Origin: Magicicada septendecula
Lineage: Eukaryota > Arthropoda > Insecta > Hemiptera > Cicadidae
NCBI GenBank assembly: GCA_034769895.1
Contig: CM068371.1
Coordinates: 401,341,469-401,405,468 of the forward strand
DNA length: 64,000 nt
Direction: 5' to 3'
In this document: one piece after another, positions 12,828-23,096 of the stretch
Layout of the letters: each line of letters opens with the position of its first letter
Numbering within the stretch: the first letter of the stretch is position 1
Notes under the pieces: generated by a model
Databases searched by the model: none
What the model was told of the DNA's origin: nothing
What the model saw: the letters and a program-made list of their open reading frames with translations, nothing else
Made by a program: the position numbers and the translations under genes

Positions 12828-13860
12828 TATAAATAATTGTGCCACAGAACTTAATACATAGCTGAAAATGTTTGTTTAAAAATTAGAAAATTATAATAAA
12901 TTGCAAAAGTTATTATATTACATCATAGAAACCTAAGATTAAGAAATATAAATTTGTTTTAATGTAAACCATACGTGTTTTTGTGATGAATGCTTCTGTA
13001 CATGTGAAATTTCTATTTGTAATTAAATTCTTCTATACTATTTCTATTTAAAAGTAGTTCATATTATTCTGTTTCTGTTGTGACCTCAAAAAAATTGAAT
13101 TAATTCTAAAATGGTACAGCAGTCATATAGGATATACGAGGCTATGTTTCACGAATATAATTTTAATTGTTTAATTGAAAATTTGTTTAGACAGCACAGA
13201 GTATTCATAAAAATCATAATTGGGTAATATCTATGTAATTTCCATGTGCCATAATACCGGTATTGCAATACATCTAATTATGAATGAGAAAATTGAAATT
13301 ATATTCAATAATACTATGACTGTTTAGCATTATTTCAAATAATTGTAGCAAATTTATCTTTTAGTCAAATAATACGTACATTGTATCATTTTTAAGATTC
13401 TTCTATGCAAATTTGATATATATTAATTTAACTTTTTTTCCTCAACATTTTCTAGGATTAAGAGGAACACCCAAAGCTTATATTTTAATTAAATTATCTT
13501 CTGTATGAATATTCATTTCATTTTTGATATGTTCCAGTAATTGATGGTTTATCTAGAAAACTACTACTCGCAGAAGTAGTAAATATTGAAGAACATTTAT
13601 CATAAGAAAATTTTTTTAATCTTCGTTATTTAAGCTCATTGTGATTATATTTAAACTTTAATAGCTAATTTAATTAGTATCTATCAAAACCAATCAAAAA
13701 CAGTGAAATTCTGAACAGTTTTCGTCAATTGACTCTGGTATAGCAGATTCCCGTTCAAACACAGGGAGAGCTGCTGCATATCATTATCAGTCCAATCAGT
13801 ATTAACAACACTGCACAATTTCCTGCCCTCTTTGCAGCATTGGTTATTTTTGTGATGCAT
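12453..13860 (+). other. Start of the 27.6-kb DHX35 intron 6
   Basis: AT-rich intronic DNA up to element A, containing a CA microsatellite. No coding signal beyond short chance ORFs. Confidence 0.7.
12763..12826. repeat. (CA)n microsatellite, about 32 units
   Basis: Uninterrupted AC dinucleotide tract, likely polymorphic. Confidence 0.97.
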
Positions 13861-13864
13861 CTGC

Positions 13865-15026
13865 TGTAACGGTACATAAGTCCGTCTAAAGAATTTATTG
13901 GTACAGGAAAACAATTTTATTATATTTTCATATATTTAAAATGGTTAGGTTAACTTTCCCCAATGTATTACACACGACGCAGTTTGTCAGTACAACTTGA
14001 CTCCAAGGTCGTTGGCCTACGTGATTTTCGGCACATATCTGGACCGAGCAAGTTGCGAATTATATTGAAACGTCATGAATAATCCAAAAACGTAACGACT
14101 GTGACGAAAAAACGATGCCGTCATCAGCTTGAAACAATAGAGTGATGACAAAATAACCCTTCCACATGGGTACAATGTACCAGTTGGTCGTCCCCAGTCT
14201 GCAACACACCACCAGAGCGTAAGCACGCTAAAATTTTAGCTGGCATAGTTTTGCCAGTAGAAGTGTTTTAAATCAAGTTAAAATGTAATATAAAGGTAGT
14301 CAATACCTTTGTAAAGTCACCAGTCAAATACAATGTAAAGGTAAATTCAGTGCACTAAAAGACAGACGAAAACTGTAAAGTTCGCCGAACACCGGGCTGA
14401 GATGGGGAACGTATGATTGGAAAACTGCAACTGCAACATCAGGGAAGTGTCAAAATTCATAATTATAATACCTAACTAATTCGTTGAGCTCAAAATTTTA
14501 TCAGTAAAATGTACCAGTAATTAGCGATTGGGAAAATATCGAGCGAATGTGCGTGTGAGAAGATGCCGGCATTTCTTTTGATAAATGAGGCATTGGTTTA
14601 TGTTGAATAGTATAATTTGATGGTAATACGTAAATTTAATAATACTGCAGTAATAAAATGTTTTTTTTAAAAGTAATTACGAGAAATGAAACATTAAAAT
14701 TGACCAATTATTAGTAAAGCGGAAATGCATAGACGCCATTGTGTTTTTATGTATGACTCCATGTGATTTTGTAACTATTAATTATGGTATTGCAAAAGAT
14801 TAAAACAAAAGTTTCAAGTCACCACACATGTTGTTAAAGTCTTTATTTTGTACTCCCACACTGGTTCTGATCTCGCTGAGAAAGAACCCTGGACCCTAGA
14901 GAGAAAATAATGGTTATAACACCACGTGTAACAACTGGAAGTGTGGTGAATTGCATGGTAAGTACAAAATTATTTTTATTATTGGTACCTATTATTATTA
15001 ATATAAAAGAAGAAAGGGTAGTAACA
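13865..15026 (+). repeat. Element A left LTR
   Basis: 1162 bp, TGTAACGGTAC...GGTAGTAACA. A GTAAGT splice-donor consensus lies at 14958..14963, 64 nt before the LTR end. Contains short antisense ORFs with no family resemblance. Confidence 0.92.
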
Positions 15027-15046
15027 ATGGCAGCCCGAACTGTGAC
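15027..15046 (+). promoter_or_regulatory. Primer binding site (tRNA-Lys-like)
   Basis: Directly after the LTR, A then TGGCAGCCCGAACTGTGAC resembles the lysine-type site TGGCGCCCGAACAGGGAC with one extra base and two changes. Element B has a closer match at the same place. Confidence 0.7.
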
Positions 15047-15221
15047 TTTATATAAAATTTTTATATAAAATAAGCCAGAAAACAGAAACAGAGTGGGTGT
15101 CAAAATGGTATATAGCATAACACGTAAACAATGTGTATTACGATTGTTAGGTTATGTTGTTAGGTTAAATATACACAAAGCAACAGTTTAAAAGAAACAG
15201 AATTTTCTTTTTCTACTCAAA

Positions 15222-15538
15222 ATGGCAAACAATTACGTCAGCCTCACTGACAGTGTAAACAAAATCCAAATAAGTGTAACTGAATCACATATAATGAGTG
15301 AAGGAGTTCACTCAACACCAGACACGAGTAAAAAGGCTGAAGACAATGAGATGATAAAGATGATGAAATTGCTTTTTAATGAACAAAATGCAAAGTTTGA
15401 TAAACTTGATGAGAAATTTAATAACATTGACGAGAAATTGAATGAAGTAAAAAATGAAATCAAAAGACAAAATTGTAATTTTGATAAGCGAATTGATGAA
15501 ATGCATGCACGTTTCGATAAAACAGAAGAGAAAATAGT
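15222..15538 (+). pseudogene. Element A gag-like ORF, N-terminal part (coiled coil)
   Basis: Opens with ATG at 15222 (MANNYVSLTDSVNKIQ) about 195 nt after the left LTR. From about residue 45 it is a heptad-rich coiled coil (FDKLDEKFNNIDEKLNEVKN, then FDKRIDEMHARFDKTEEKIV). At 15538 the Penelope insertion begins; the frame resumes after the duplicated target at 17407 with EKIVALVNEKFDRQKNK. Element D has the counterpart EKTVALVNEKFDRPKNK with no insertion, which verifies the junction. A structural or RNA-binding role like Gag is inferred from position and the coiled coil only; I do not recognise the family. Confidence 0.75.
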
Positions 15539-15649
15539 AATTTATACTGGAGGCCTTTACTTGATGAAAATCCATTATATTAAAGAATTAAAGAAAACTA
15601 AAAACTTGTTTTCGTGATTTTCACTCGTCAATTTATTTAAAAAATAATA

Positions 15650-15695
15650 TACCACGACAGCTGTTTCGGCACACAGTGCCTTCTTCAGATGGTAA
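15650..15695 (-). ncRNA. Hammerhead ribozyme, left PLE arm
   Basis: Minus-strand mirror of the motif at 17292..17336. Core order is stem I strand TACCAT, CTGAAGA, stem II GGCAC-TGT-GTGCC, GAAA, CAGCTG, TC, and stem I return GTGGTA. All universally required core bases (CUGANGA, GAAA, U-H before the cut) are present. Confidence 0.8.
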
Positions 15696-15866
15696 GAGCT
15701 GACTAGTTACTTACAATAAAATATCACATAAAGCCAGTGCTATGAAAACGATAATCGACTCAAGTTCGAACAATAAACAATACACATTACATATACACAA
15801 CTATATACAAATTAGAAAGGAACATACATTTACTTATATAATTTCAAATTTAAAAGCGAGAGCTAT

Positions 15867-16646
15867 TTAAATCGGTTGGTTGTTCAAAAGCAAACCTAAA
15901 TCTTTACGCTTATTAATTTCGAGGGCTTCAAGTAAATCAAGTTTTTTACCTTTTTCCAATACATGTAAAATTTTGAAGTTATCATTAAAATTATGATCTT
16001 TTTCCGACAAATGATTCGCATAATTAGATTTACCATCCTGATATCTCAAACTGTAATTGTGATCGTACATTCTTTTTGAAAACGACCTTCCAGACTGGCC
16101 AATATAAATTTTGTCACAAGACCCACACGATAACTCATATACTCCTGACTTTTGGAGTTTCTCTACTTTACTCTTATTGTTCTTAATATATCTACCAAGA
16201 GAAGATTTTGTCCTAAACGCTATATTTACATGTTTTTGAGTAAAGTATTTACCAATTTTATCCGATACAGTACCTATGTAATTAAGTGTGTGGAACTTTT
16301 CCTTATGTGTTGGAATAGGATACACCAATCTTAATGTTTGTAAATATAGTTTTTTATTCAACAACTGATCTATTAGACTTGACTGATAACCGTTGTTAAC
16401 TGCTATTTGTTTTATAATGTTAAGGTCTTTTTGAAAATCTGAATCTAAAAGTGGGATACTAATAAGTCTATGAATATAACTATGAAAAGCTGCTAACTTG
16501 TGTGAGTATGGATGTGCAGACGTGTTGTGTATAACCATATCCGTATGCATAGGTTTATGGAAAATGCTAAAATTGAGTTTATTATTTTGTTTTGTAATTG
16601 AAAGATCTAAAAAGTGAATACTATCATTTACTTCAATTTCTATTGA
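15867..16646 (-). pseudogene. Penelope-like RT C-terminus plus GIY-YIG endonuclease, 5'-truncated
   Basis: An open reading of about 260 codons runs from the copy junction to the stop at 15867. The first part (IHFLDLSITKQNN, then FHKPMHTDMV) is the end of the palm and thumb of a Penelope-type reverse transcriptase, which is upstream of the first ATG at 16550. After a linker comes the GIY-YIG nuclease: GVYELSCGSC, YIGQSGRSFSKRMYDH, HLSEKDHNF and the terminal LLEALEINKR. The cysteine pair between GVY and YIG is usual for PLEs. The RT active site is missing, so it is non-autonomous. Confidence 0.87.
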
Positions 16647-16648
16647 AC

Positions 16649-17156
16649 ATTAAGATTGGTGTAGCCTATTCCAACACATAAGGAAAAGTTCCACACACTT
16701 AATTACATAGGTACTGTATTGGATAAAATTGGTAAATACTTTACTCAAAAACATATAAATATAGCGTTTAGGACGAAATCTTCTCTTGGTAGATATATTA
16801 AGAACAATAAGAGTAAAGTAGAGAAACTCCAAAAGTCAGGAGTATATGAGTTATCGTGTGGGTCTTGTGACAAAATTTATATTGGCCAGTCTGGAAGGTC
16901 GTTTTCAAAAAGAATGTACGATCACAATTACAGTTTGAGATATTAGGATGGTAAATCTAATTATGCGAATCATTTGTCGGAAAAAGATCATAATTTTAAT
17001 GATGACTTTAAAATGTTACATGTATTGGAAAAAGGTAAAACACTTGATTTACTTGAAGCCCTCGAAATTAATAAGCGTAAAGATTTAGGTTTGCTTTTGA
17101 ACAACCAAACTGATTTAAATAGCTCTCCGCTTTTAAATTTGAAATTATATAAGTAA
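16649..17156 (+). pseudogene. Penelope-like GIY-YIG endonuclease, second inverted copy
   Basis: The + strand copy starts further inside the protein (TLRLV) and is nearly identical to the minus copy, but has a stop in place of Y just after TLRLV and another at LRY*DGK near 16945. Nuclease motifs GVY, YIG and the arginine helix are intact. It ends LLNNQTDLNSSPLLNLKLYK, 20 residues beyond the end of the minus copy. Confidence 0.85.
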
Positions 17157-17291
17157 ATGTATGTTCCTTTCTAATTTGTATATAGTTGTGTATATGTAAT
17201 GTGTATTGTTTATTGTTCGAACTTGAGTCGATTATCGTTTTCATAGCACTGGCTTTATGTGATATTTTATTGTAAGTAACTAGTCAGCTCT

Positions 17292-17336
17292 TACCATCTG
17301 AAGAAGGCACTGTGTGCCGAAACAGCTGTCGTGGTA
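17292..17336 (+). ncRNA. Hammerhead ribozyme, right PLE arm
   Basis: Stem I is TACCAT (17292..17297) with GTGGTA (17331..17336), six pairs with one U-G. CTGAAGA is at 17298..17304, stem II GGCAC/GTGCC with a TGT loop at 17306..17318, GAAA at 17319..17322, palindromic CAGCTG at 17323..17328 and TC at 17329..17330, with cleavage predicted after C17330. Very short stem III is characteristic of PLE hammerheads; its palindrome would permit a dimeric form. Confidence 0.82.
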
Positions 17337-17406
17337 TATTATTTTTTAAATAAATTGACGAGTGAAAATCACGAAAACAAGTTTTTAGTTTTCTTTAATT
17401 CTTTAA

Positions 17407-17937
17407 GAGAAAATAGTTGCATTAGTTAATGAGAAGTTTGATAGACAAAAGAATAAAGTAGACGAAAATTACGAGAGTAAAATGGGGGTAGAGAATAGTA
17501 GAGAATCAAATAAATTAAATGAAAATAAAGACGACAAGGTAAGTAGTGGTGAGAATTATGATAATAGAAGTAAAAATATGGTGTTAGAAAATAATTGTGT
17601 GAATATTGAGAGTGGTGATAAAAGTATAATGGGAGTAGAATTTAATAATGAAGAGATAAAAAGTATTGATGAATTAGAGAGAAAGTATAGAGAGAATTTA
17701 CAGGTAGAGGGGTTGCAGGGGGTAAATTTTTCCCGTAATCTTGTAGTCGGGGGTGAAGAAAAGGCTTCATGCGCGTATTTGGAAGACAAAAGGTCTGCAA
17801 ATAGAGTACCCTGGATTTTTTGTGCACCTGATAGGTGGTGCAATGATAAAGTTGTAGAGTCCCCTGCATATATGGAGAGAGAGAGTGTAACTTGGTGTTA
17901 TTGTGATAGATATTTTGAGAGAGAGAGGTATTGTGAT

Positions 17938-17969
<32 letters not shown>

Positions 17970-17976
17970 TTTTTAA
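17407..17976 (+). pseudogene. Element A gag-like ORF, middle part
   Basis: Resumes in frame after the PLE. Contains an acidic, Asn-rich stretch, then the block conserved in elements B and D: EGLQGVNFSRNLVVGGEEKA, followed by WIFCAPDRWC and ERESVTWCYCDRYFERERY. It then enters a GA-repeat coding for Glu-Arg dipeptides and terminates at 17976. In this copy the C-terminal domain is in the +1 frame. An ATG at 17482 heads a shorter version (MGVENSRESN), which element D also has. A GTAAGT (17536 region) could act as an internal splice donor. Confidence 0.72.
17937..17970. repeat. (GA)n tract inside coding sequence
   Basis: AGAGAGAGAGAGAAAGAGAGAGAGAGA codes for Glu-Arg repeats and is the point where the reading frame breaks in element A; element D breaks at the same place but in the other direction. 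Confidence 0.9.
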
Positions 17977-18322
17977 GGTGAATAGGAATTATAGAGAATT
18001 TGTGGAAAGGTTAGGTGTAGAGATGGTGTATAATTATATTGAAATTTTACCTTGCATTGATATAGGAACAGTAGATGATGTTAAAGATGATGATATAACT
18101 TACCTGATTATGACAAATTATACCAAGGGCGACAGGACTATACTATATGACGACACGGTGTATGATATAATGATATGGAGTAACCCTATTCATTACAGTG
18201 GTTTAGTGGAAAAATATAAAAAATCAAATGAGTATTATATTGATAGTACTAGTATTTGGTATTCAATAAAAAATAATGTATGTAGATATAAGATAAGATT
18301 ATTATATGATGATGGTGGATAG
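17977..18322 (+). pseudogene. Element A gag-like ORF, C-terminal domain (shifted frame)
   Basis: Reading in the frame of the ATG at 17903, after the Glu-Arg repeat: IFKVNRNYREFVERLGVEMV, ITYLIMTNYTKGDRTILYDD and finally VCRYKIRLLYDDGG-stop. Element D ends LYRPKIRLLFSDGG and element B ends LCRRKIRVLFDDGG, so this C-terminus is a family hallmark. The frameshift sits in the GA microsatellite. Function unknown. Confidence 0.72.
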
Positions 18323-19487
18323 GTATTTTATTGTGTTTATGAACATTTAACTATGTGGACAGTGTGTTTTTTACATGGATTGTATTATGAACTGATTAAT
18401 GGTCAATGAGAACAAATCAAAAGTTGGATTGTATATATTTTTGTGTGTTAATGTTAAATGTATTTTTGTATTACAATATGTTGTGTATTATATGTATTTT
18501 ATGTAAACCATGTATGTAATAGGAATTTTTAGTTTAATTGATTTAATAATAATTATAAAATGTTTCAAAACTAAAGAAGTAATGAAAGTAATGGTAAAAT
18601 TTTAAATAATTGGAGAATTTTTAAATAATTGAAGATTAATTAATGTAAAGGTTGTACAAAAGAGTTGATAATGAAGTTTCAAGGTTATGGTAATAGAGTG
18701 TGTGGTTAGGAGGTTGCTACAGGGGTAGCAATGGTAACGATTATTAAGCATTAAATAAATGATGTCGATAATGGTGTTGAATAAAACAGTTCTGATTCTG
18801 TGGTAAAGAAATATTGAAATCAGAAAAAGCTGATCAATAAATTTTAAATATTTGAAGTGTTTGCCATAATAAAGTTGTGTTTTGAATTCCATATATTAGG
18901 GATATAGATAAGTTGTTGTTGCTTTTGGAAACATAAGAAATTGTTTTACGTATTATGATCTTAGTATAAGAATATATTTTTCTTGTGGTGAAAAGAGTAA
19001 AGTAGTGTTGACTGGAGGCCAGTTCTGGTAAAGGTAGGAATGTAAAAGGAGAAGGACATTCTGTCTTAAATCTTGTTTGTTTGTTATTTGAAAACTTAGG
19101 GGTAAGAAAACCAATGCCTCTGAGCATAAACCAATGTAGCTAAGAGGAGACATATCAGCTATGGGTATGGGATTATACAAGGCCACTATTTTAAATTTTG
19201 TACTCAATGTTTCAGCGTTTGGTGATGCTGGGACGGTGGTCCTGAGCTGGCCTGCGTGTCAGAGCAGGAACGTTGAATGCCTAAATGGCCTTGCGGTGTT
19301 GGGATCTCACCTGAGAAGTCCAGTAAGGTCATGCAGGTACTGTCATCATCATTGGACCAAGGGTAAGTTATTGTATTCCTTTTTAATGTAAACACTACAG
19401 GGGGTTGTGGCGACATATCCGGGCTGATCCCTTTAGAAGGTGTGAATGAGTCAATGAGAGTTTTTGTGTTTCAACATAAAACCTCTC
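18323..19487 (+). other. Element A 3' untranslated region
   Basis: About 1.2 kb without a credible ORF. The last 200 nt (from about 19290) match element D in inverse orientation, including TCATTGGACCAAGGGTAAGT, with a splice donor, and GGGGGTTGTGGCGACATATC. Confidence 0.65.
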
Positions 19488-19502
19488 ATTGAGGGGGGGT
19501 TT
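19488..19502 (+). promoter_or_regulatory. Polypurine tract
   Basis: ATTGAGGGGGGGTTTT lies immediately before the right LTR and is preceded by AAAACCTCTC; the same arrangement occurs next to the 3' LTRs of B and D. It would prime plus-strand DNA synthesis. Confidence 0.7.
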
Positions 19503-20659
19503 TGTGACGGTACATAAGTCCGTCTAAAGAATTTATTGGTACAGGAAAACAATTTTATTGTATTTTCATATATTTAAAATGGTTAGGTTAACTTTCCCCA
19601 ATGTATTACACACGACGCAGTTTGTCAGTACAACTCGACTCCAAGGTCGTTGGCCTACGTGATTTTCGGCACATATCTGGACCGAGCTAGTTGCGAATTA
19701 TATTGAAGCATCATGAATAATCCAAAAACGTAACGACTGTGACGAAAAAACGATGCCGTCATCAGCTTGAAACAATAAAGTGATGACAAAATAACCCTTC
19801 CACATGGGTACAATGTACCAGTTGTTCGTCCCCAGTCTGCAACACACCACCAGAGCGTAAGCACGCTAAAATTTTAGATGGCGTAGTTTTGCCAGTAGAA
19901 GTGTTTTAAATCAAGTTAAAATGTAATCTAAAGGTAGTCAATACCTTTGTAAAGTCACCAGTCAAATACAGTGTAAAGGTAAATTCAGTGCACTAAAAGA
20001 CAGACGAAAACTGTAAAGTTCGCCGAATACCGGGCTGAGATGGGGAACGTATGATTGGAAAACTGCAACTGCAACATCAGGGAAGTGTCAAAATTCATAA
20101 TTATAATAACTAATTCGTTGAGCTCAAAATTTTATCAGTAAAATGTACCAGTAATTAGCAATTGGGAAAATATCGAGCGAATGTGCGTGTGAGAAGATGC
20201 CGGCATTTCTTTTGATAAATGAGGCATTGGTTTATGTTGAATAGTATAATTTGATGGTAATACGTAAATTTAATAATACTGCAGTAATAAAATGTTTTTG
20301 TTAAGAAGTAATTACGAGAAATGAAACATTAAAATTGACCAATTATTAGTAAAGCGGAAATGCATAGCCGCCATTTTGTTTTTATGTATGACTCCATGTG
20401 ATTTTGTAACTATTAACTATGGTAATGCAAAAGATTAAAACAAAAGTTTCAAGTCACCACACATGTTGTTAAAGTTTTTATTTTGCACTCCCACACTGTT
20501 TTTGATCTCGCTGAGAAAGAACCCTGGACCCTAGAGAGAAAATAATGGTTATAATACCACGTGTAACAACCGGAAGTGTTGTGAATTGCATGGTAAGTAC
20601 GAAATTATTTTATTATTGGTACCTATTATTAATAATATAAGAGAAGAATGGTAGTAACA
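19503..20659 (+). repeat. Element A right LTR
   Basis: 1157 bp, TGTGACGG...GGTAGTAACA; splice-donor GTAAGT at 20593..20598. A few percent diverged from the left LTR. Confidence 0.92.
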
Positions 20660-20670
20660 CTGCGTACAAG

Positions 20671-21913
20671 TGTTATCTCTCACTTTCTTTTAAATAAATA
20701 TAAATGTATTTGTCATATGAAATATCTAGTAACTTATATTTGGGTTTGTTTACATTAATCGAATAAAGCACGTGTGTCACATTTACCATAATTATGGTAT
20801 CTACCATAATTATAACATCTGTTTACTTCAGTCTCGTTACACAATTTTTTATTACCTAAGGATCCAGGATTCTGCTCAGCGAGAATGCTGGCAGAGACAG
20901 GCATTGAAATGAGAATACGTTCGGTATAAACATTAATCATTAATATTGGTTTATTCCATAAATGCTATAAGCGTGTACACCGGACAAAATCAACATGGCG
21001 GCCATTAAAGTTGGCTCGTCTTCATCATAAACTTCTTTATATTTTATTAATCGTTAATTTAACAAATATCATATTTTAGTTTAGCAGCTGCTTTGCTATT
21101 AAATGATTTTAATTATCTTGGCTGAACGCAAACGCAAACCAACACCCCGTTCGGATGTCGACATTAAAAAACACGCCCCGCTTTCTCTCACTCATTCATA
21201 CTTATAAATTCAAATTACTTTTGTGTACACATATCTAATCATAGGGTTAACAAGCTCTTTAGTAAAAATTTTGTTTTGCACTTCCCTGGATCTGTAGACT
21301 AGAAGTTCTAGAAGAGGTTTCACATGTTGAGGCCTTAAGTTAGTTTGGTTACGTTTTTTGATATTATCACTGACTCTACTGCATAATTTTGAAAACAATT
21401 ACTGCTCACTGTTTAGCTCACTTCTAATTATCACATAATGATATTTTTGGCTACATTTTGTACTGTTTAAAACACTTTGCCGGTATAAATTGCCGGCGGC
21501 CTGTAACAAGTTGTTACTGCTGCTGCTGTTGTGTGTCGACTGGGCTGAAAATTATGCAAATTTTACGTATGTGTGAGTGAGTATACGTCATCGTTCTTTT
21601 GTCTCTGGTTATATAATAGCCTTGTTGTTACGTATTTTTATAACGTCATTGTGGTTTTAATGACGTTTTGAGCTGTTGGCCAATGAAACATAAGTGTGAA
21701 GCGCCGTTATTAGTGGCTGTAACCATTATAAGTCTTTTTAGCTGCACGTACACTCCTGTCCTTGAAATTATTTTGTTGTCTCGGAACTGCGTCGTTGTCG
21801 GCAAAACCAAGGGAAATTATGTAACCCATAGAAATGACTTTAAAACATCGGAATACAATAGTTTGCTACCTTGCATACCATATTTTTATATCGGACTTTT
21901 TTGTACTGTCACA
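20671..21913 (-). mobile_element. Solo LTR with 4-bp TSD (CAAG)
   Basis: 1243 bp from TGTTATCTCTC to TTGTACTGTCACA, flanked by CAAG at 20667..20670 and 21914..21917. It lies only 11 bp from element A. The donor position has the weaker form TTAGGTAATA on the minus strand, next to a GGATCCAGGATTC motif resembling that of B. Minus-oriented member of the same superfamily. Confidence 0.82.
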
Positions 21914-22259
21914 CAAGGAAAACCAATATAACTACTACAGGATGAAAGAATAAACATAAAATATTGTTACGATGGTCTACTCGATCATCATAGGTACAGT
22001 GGAAAACAACAAAATTCCAGACACCAATTAAGTCACTAATCACCAGCTTTAATTTTTACAGTTCGTAATTAACAACACAGTCTCTTAAAACAAATCAAAT
22101 AAAAATTTGTTCACACGCAAATAAATGTCAACTAATATTAAAACACAATTGTATTACAATATACCGTCCGATTATAAAACAACACTTAACTAATAACCAT
22201 TTGAACACGCACAGTAATTACGCCCGACAATAACTCTCGAACCTCACTGTAAATATATC

Positions 22260-22823
22260 TGTTGGAAGACTACGAAATTGTAGAAGTAGTAAATAACACA
22301 GTTGAAAGGAAGCTTAGGGAGGAGTTAGAAATATTGAAAGAAAGAGAAAAAGGGTTAGACAATGTAATTAATACTAAAATCAAATTTGATAATGAACAAA
22401 TATTTTATAACATAATTAAGAAGTAAATGATAGAGGACAGATAGATAAGATTTAGAATTAAATTGCATAGGACTAATTGGAAGTTTTTAAAATAAGGGTG
22501 TGTGACTGGCCCACAAGTGTGAATGAGAAAGACAGTTAGGTTTAAAAGGAATGTACACACACACACACACACACGCAACACTGAAACACAAGGAATTTGC
22601 TAGAAAAATATGTAACTGTCCAGATGGAGGTGACAGGGCTCAGATGGTGAGGAAGGGACATTTAAATTATAGCTTGTTGTGTGTGAGCAGGATGGGTGGG
22701 GTGGGGGTGAAGGGTTGGTTTTCATGGCTGTTTGTTCATTTCCGATCTGACGATGAGCTGTGAAGCTTGAAAGCGCTAATATTTTTTTTTTTTTAGTGGT
22801 GTGCAACAGTGATAATTCTGCTC
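22260..22823 (+). mobile_element. 5'-truncated Penelope-like fragment in LTR
   Basis: 564-bp insertion with an 11-bp duplication (GTAAATATATC at 22249..22259 and 22824..22834). The first 165 nt read on the + strand as LREELEILKEREKGLDNVIN and so on to a stop, which aligns loosely with the C-terminus of the PLE at 16649 (LLEALEINKRKDLG). Near 22744 comes CTGACGA, a small hairpin and GAAA, then GCGC and a T-run. I infer a PLE 3' end; the protein match is short. Confidence 0.6.
22744..22780 (+). ncRNA. Hammerhead-like motif, PLE fragment
   Basis: Starts at the CTGACGATGAG region near 22748: core CTGACGA, an unpaired T, stem G-AGCT-gtga-AGCT-T, GAAA, palindromic GCGC, TA. The extra T after the core and lack of an obvious stem I make activity doubtful. 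Confidence 0.45.
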
Positions 22824-23096
22824 GTAAATATATCGCCACTTTACTGAACTGAGCATCCCTGAGTAATTGTATTTATAGCCACCGAAAATCTAGACGATTC
22901 CACATACTGCATATTACCTTTAAACTACGACGTAATTCCTTGTGGCCATGACTCAGTGAGAGCGGCCGCGTGAATTCTCGCACCGTCTAGAAAATGTGTC
23001 AGCAAGCACGTACAACACATGCGTTATATCAAATTTCTTCTGGCACATTCGACAAACACGTAGACTGTTCTGTGATGTCGTAACACTGCCCCCTCC

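Larger units (their letters stand above)
15539..17404. mobile_element. Penelope-like element, two inverted truncated copies
   Basis: A 1866-bp insertion in the ORF of element A is flanked by a 13-bp duplication (AAGAGAAAATAGT at 15526..15538 and 17405..17417). From about 15580 and back from 17406 the two ends are inverted copies of about 750 bp meeting near 16648, with a 41-nt tail on the left. Each arm carries the C-terminal coding part of a Penelope protein, with its GIY-YIG endonuclease, and a hammerhead ribozyme. Inverted terminal copies, a short tail and variable target duplications are hallmarks of Penelope-like elements. Confidence 0.9.
13865..20659 (+). mobile_element. Element A: pol-less LTR retrotransposon, full length
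   Basis: Two LTRs (13865..15026, 19503..20659) bound an internal region. Outer ends are TGTAAC and GTAACA, flanked by CTGC at 13861..13864 and 20660..20663, an exact 4-bp duplication. A lysine-type primer binding site follows the left LTR and a polypurine tract precedes the right one. No reverse transcriptase, RNase H or integrase is present in the internal region. Coding capacity is one gag-like ORF of about 410 codons, interrupted by a Penelope-like insertion (15539..17404). By eye the LTRs differ at about 2-3% of sites, so insertion is fairly recent. Mobilisation must have come in trans, presumably from a gypsy relative. Confidence 0.9.
21965..23085 (-). repeat. Element C left (3') LTR with internal insertion
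   Basis: 1121 bp, of which 22260..22823 is a foreign insertion. Immediately to the right, CTGCCCCCTCCTTAAG is the reverse complement of a polypurine tract, confirming that this is the 3' LTR of a minus-strand element. Confidence 0.88.

Noticed and set aside
15222-15617. 131-codon ORF as a complete small gene
   Set aside because: The last 25 codons read into the Penelope insertion tail; the real frame continues after 17405.
16152-16334. ORFs antisense to the PLE endonuclease (also 16650..16832)
   Set aside because: They are shadows of the GIY-YIG coding frame on the opposite strand.
13865-20659. Element A as a retrovirus with env
   Set aside because: No pol, no signal peptide or membrane segment in the ORF; the protein is a soluble coiled-coil type.
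22551-22763. 70-codon ORF beginning in a CA repeat
   Set aside because: Arises from the dinucleotide repeat and PLE 3' non-coding sequence.
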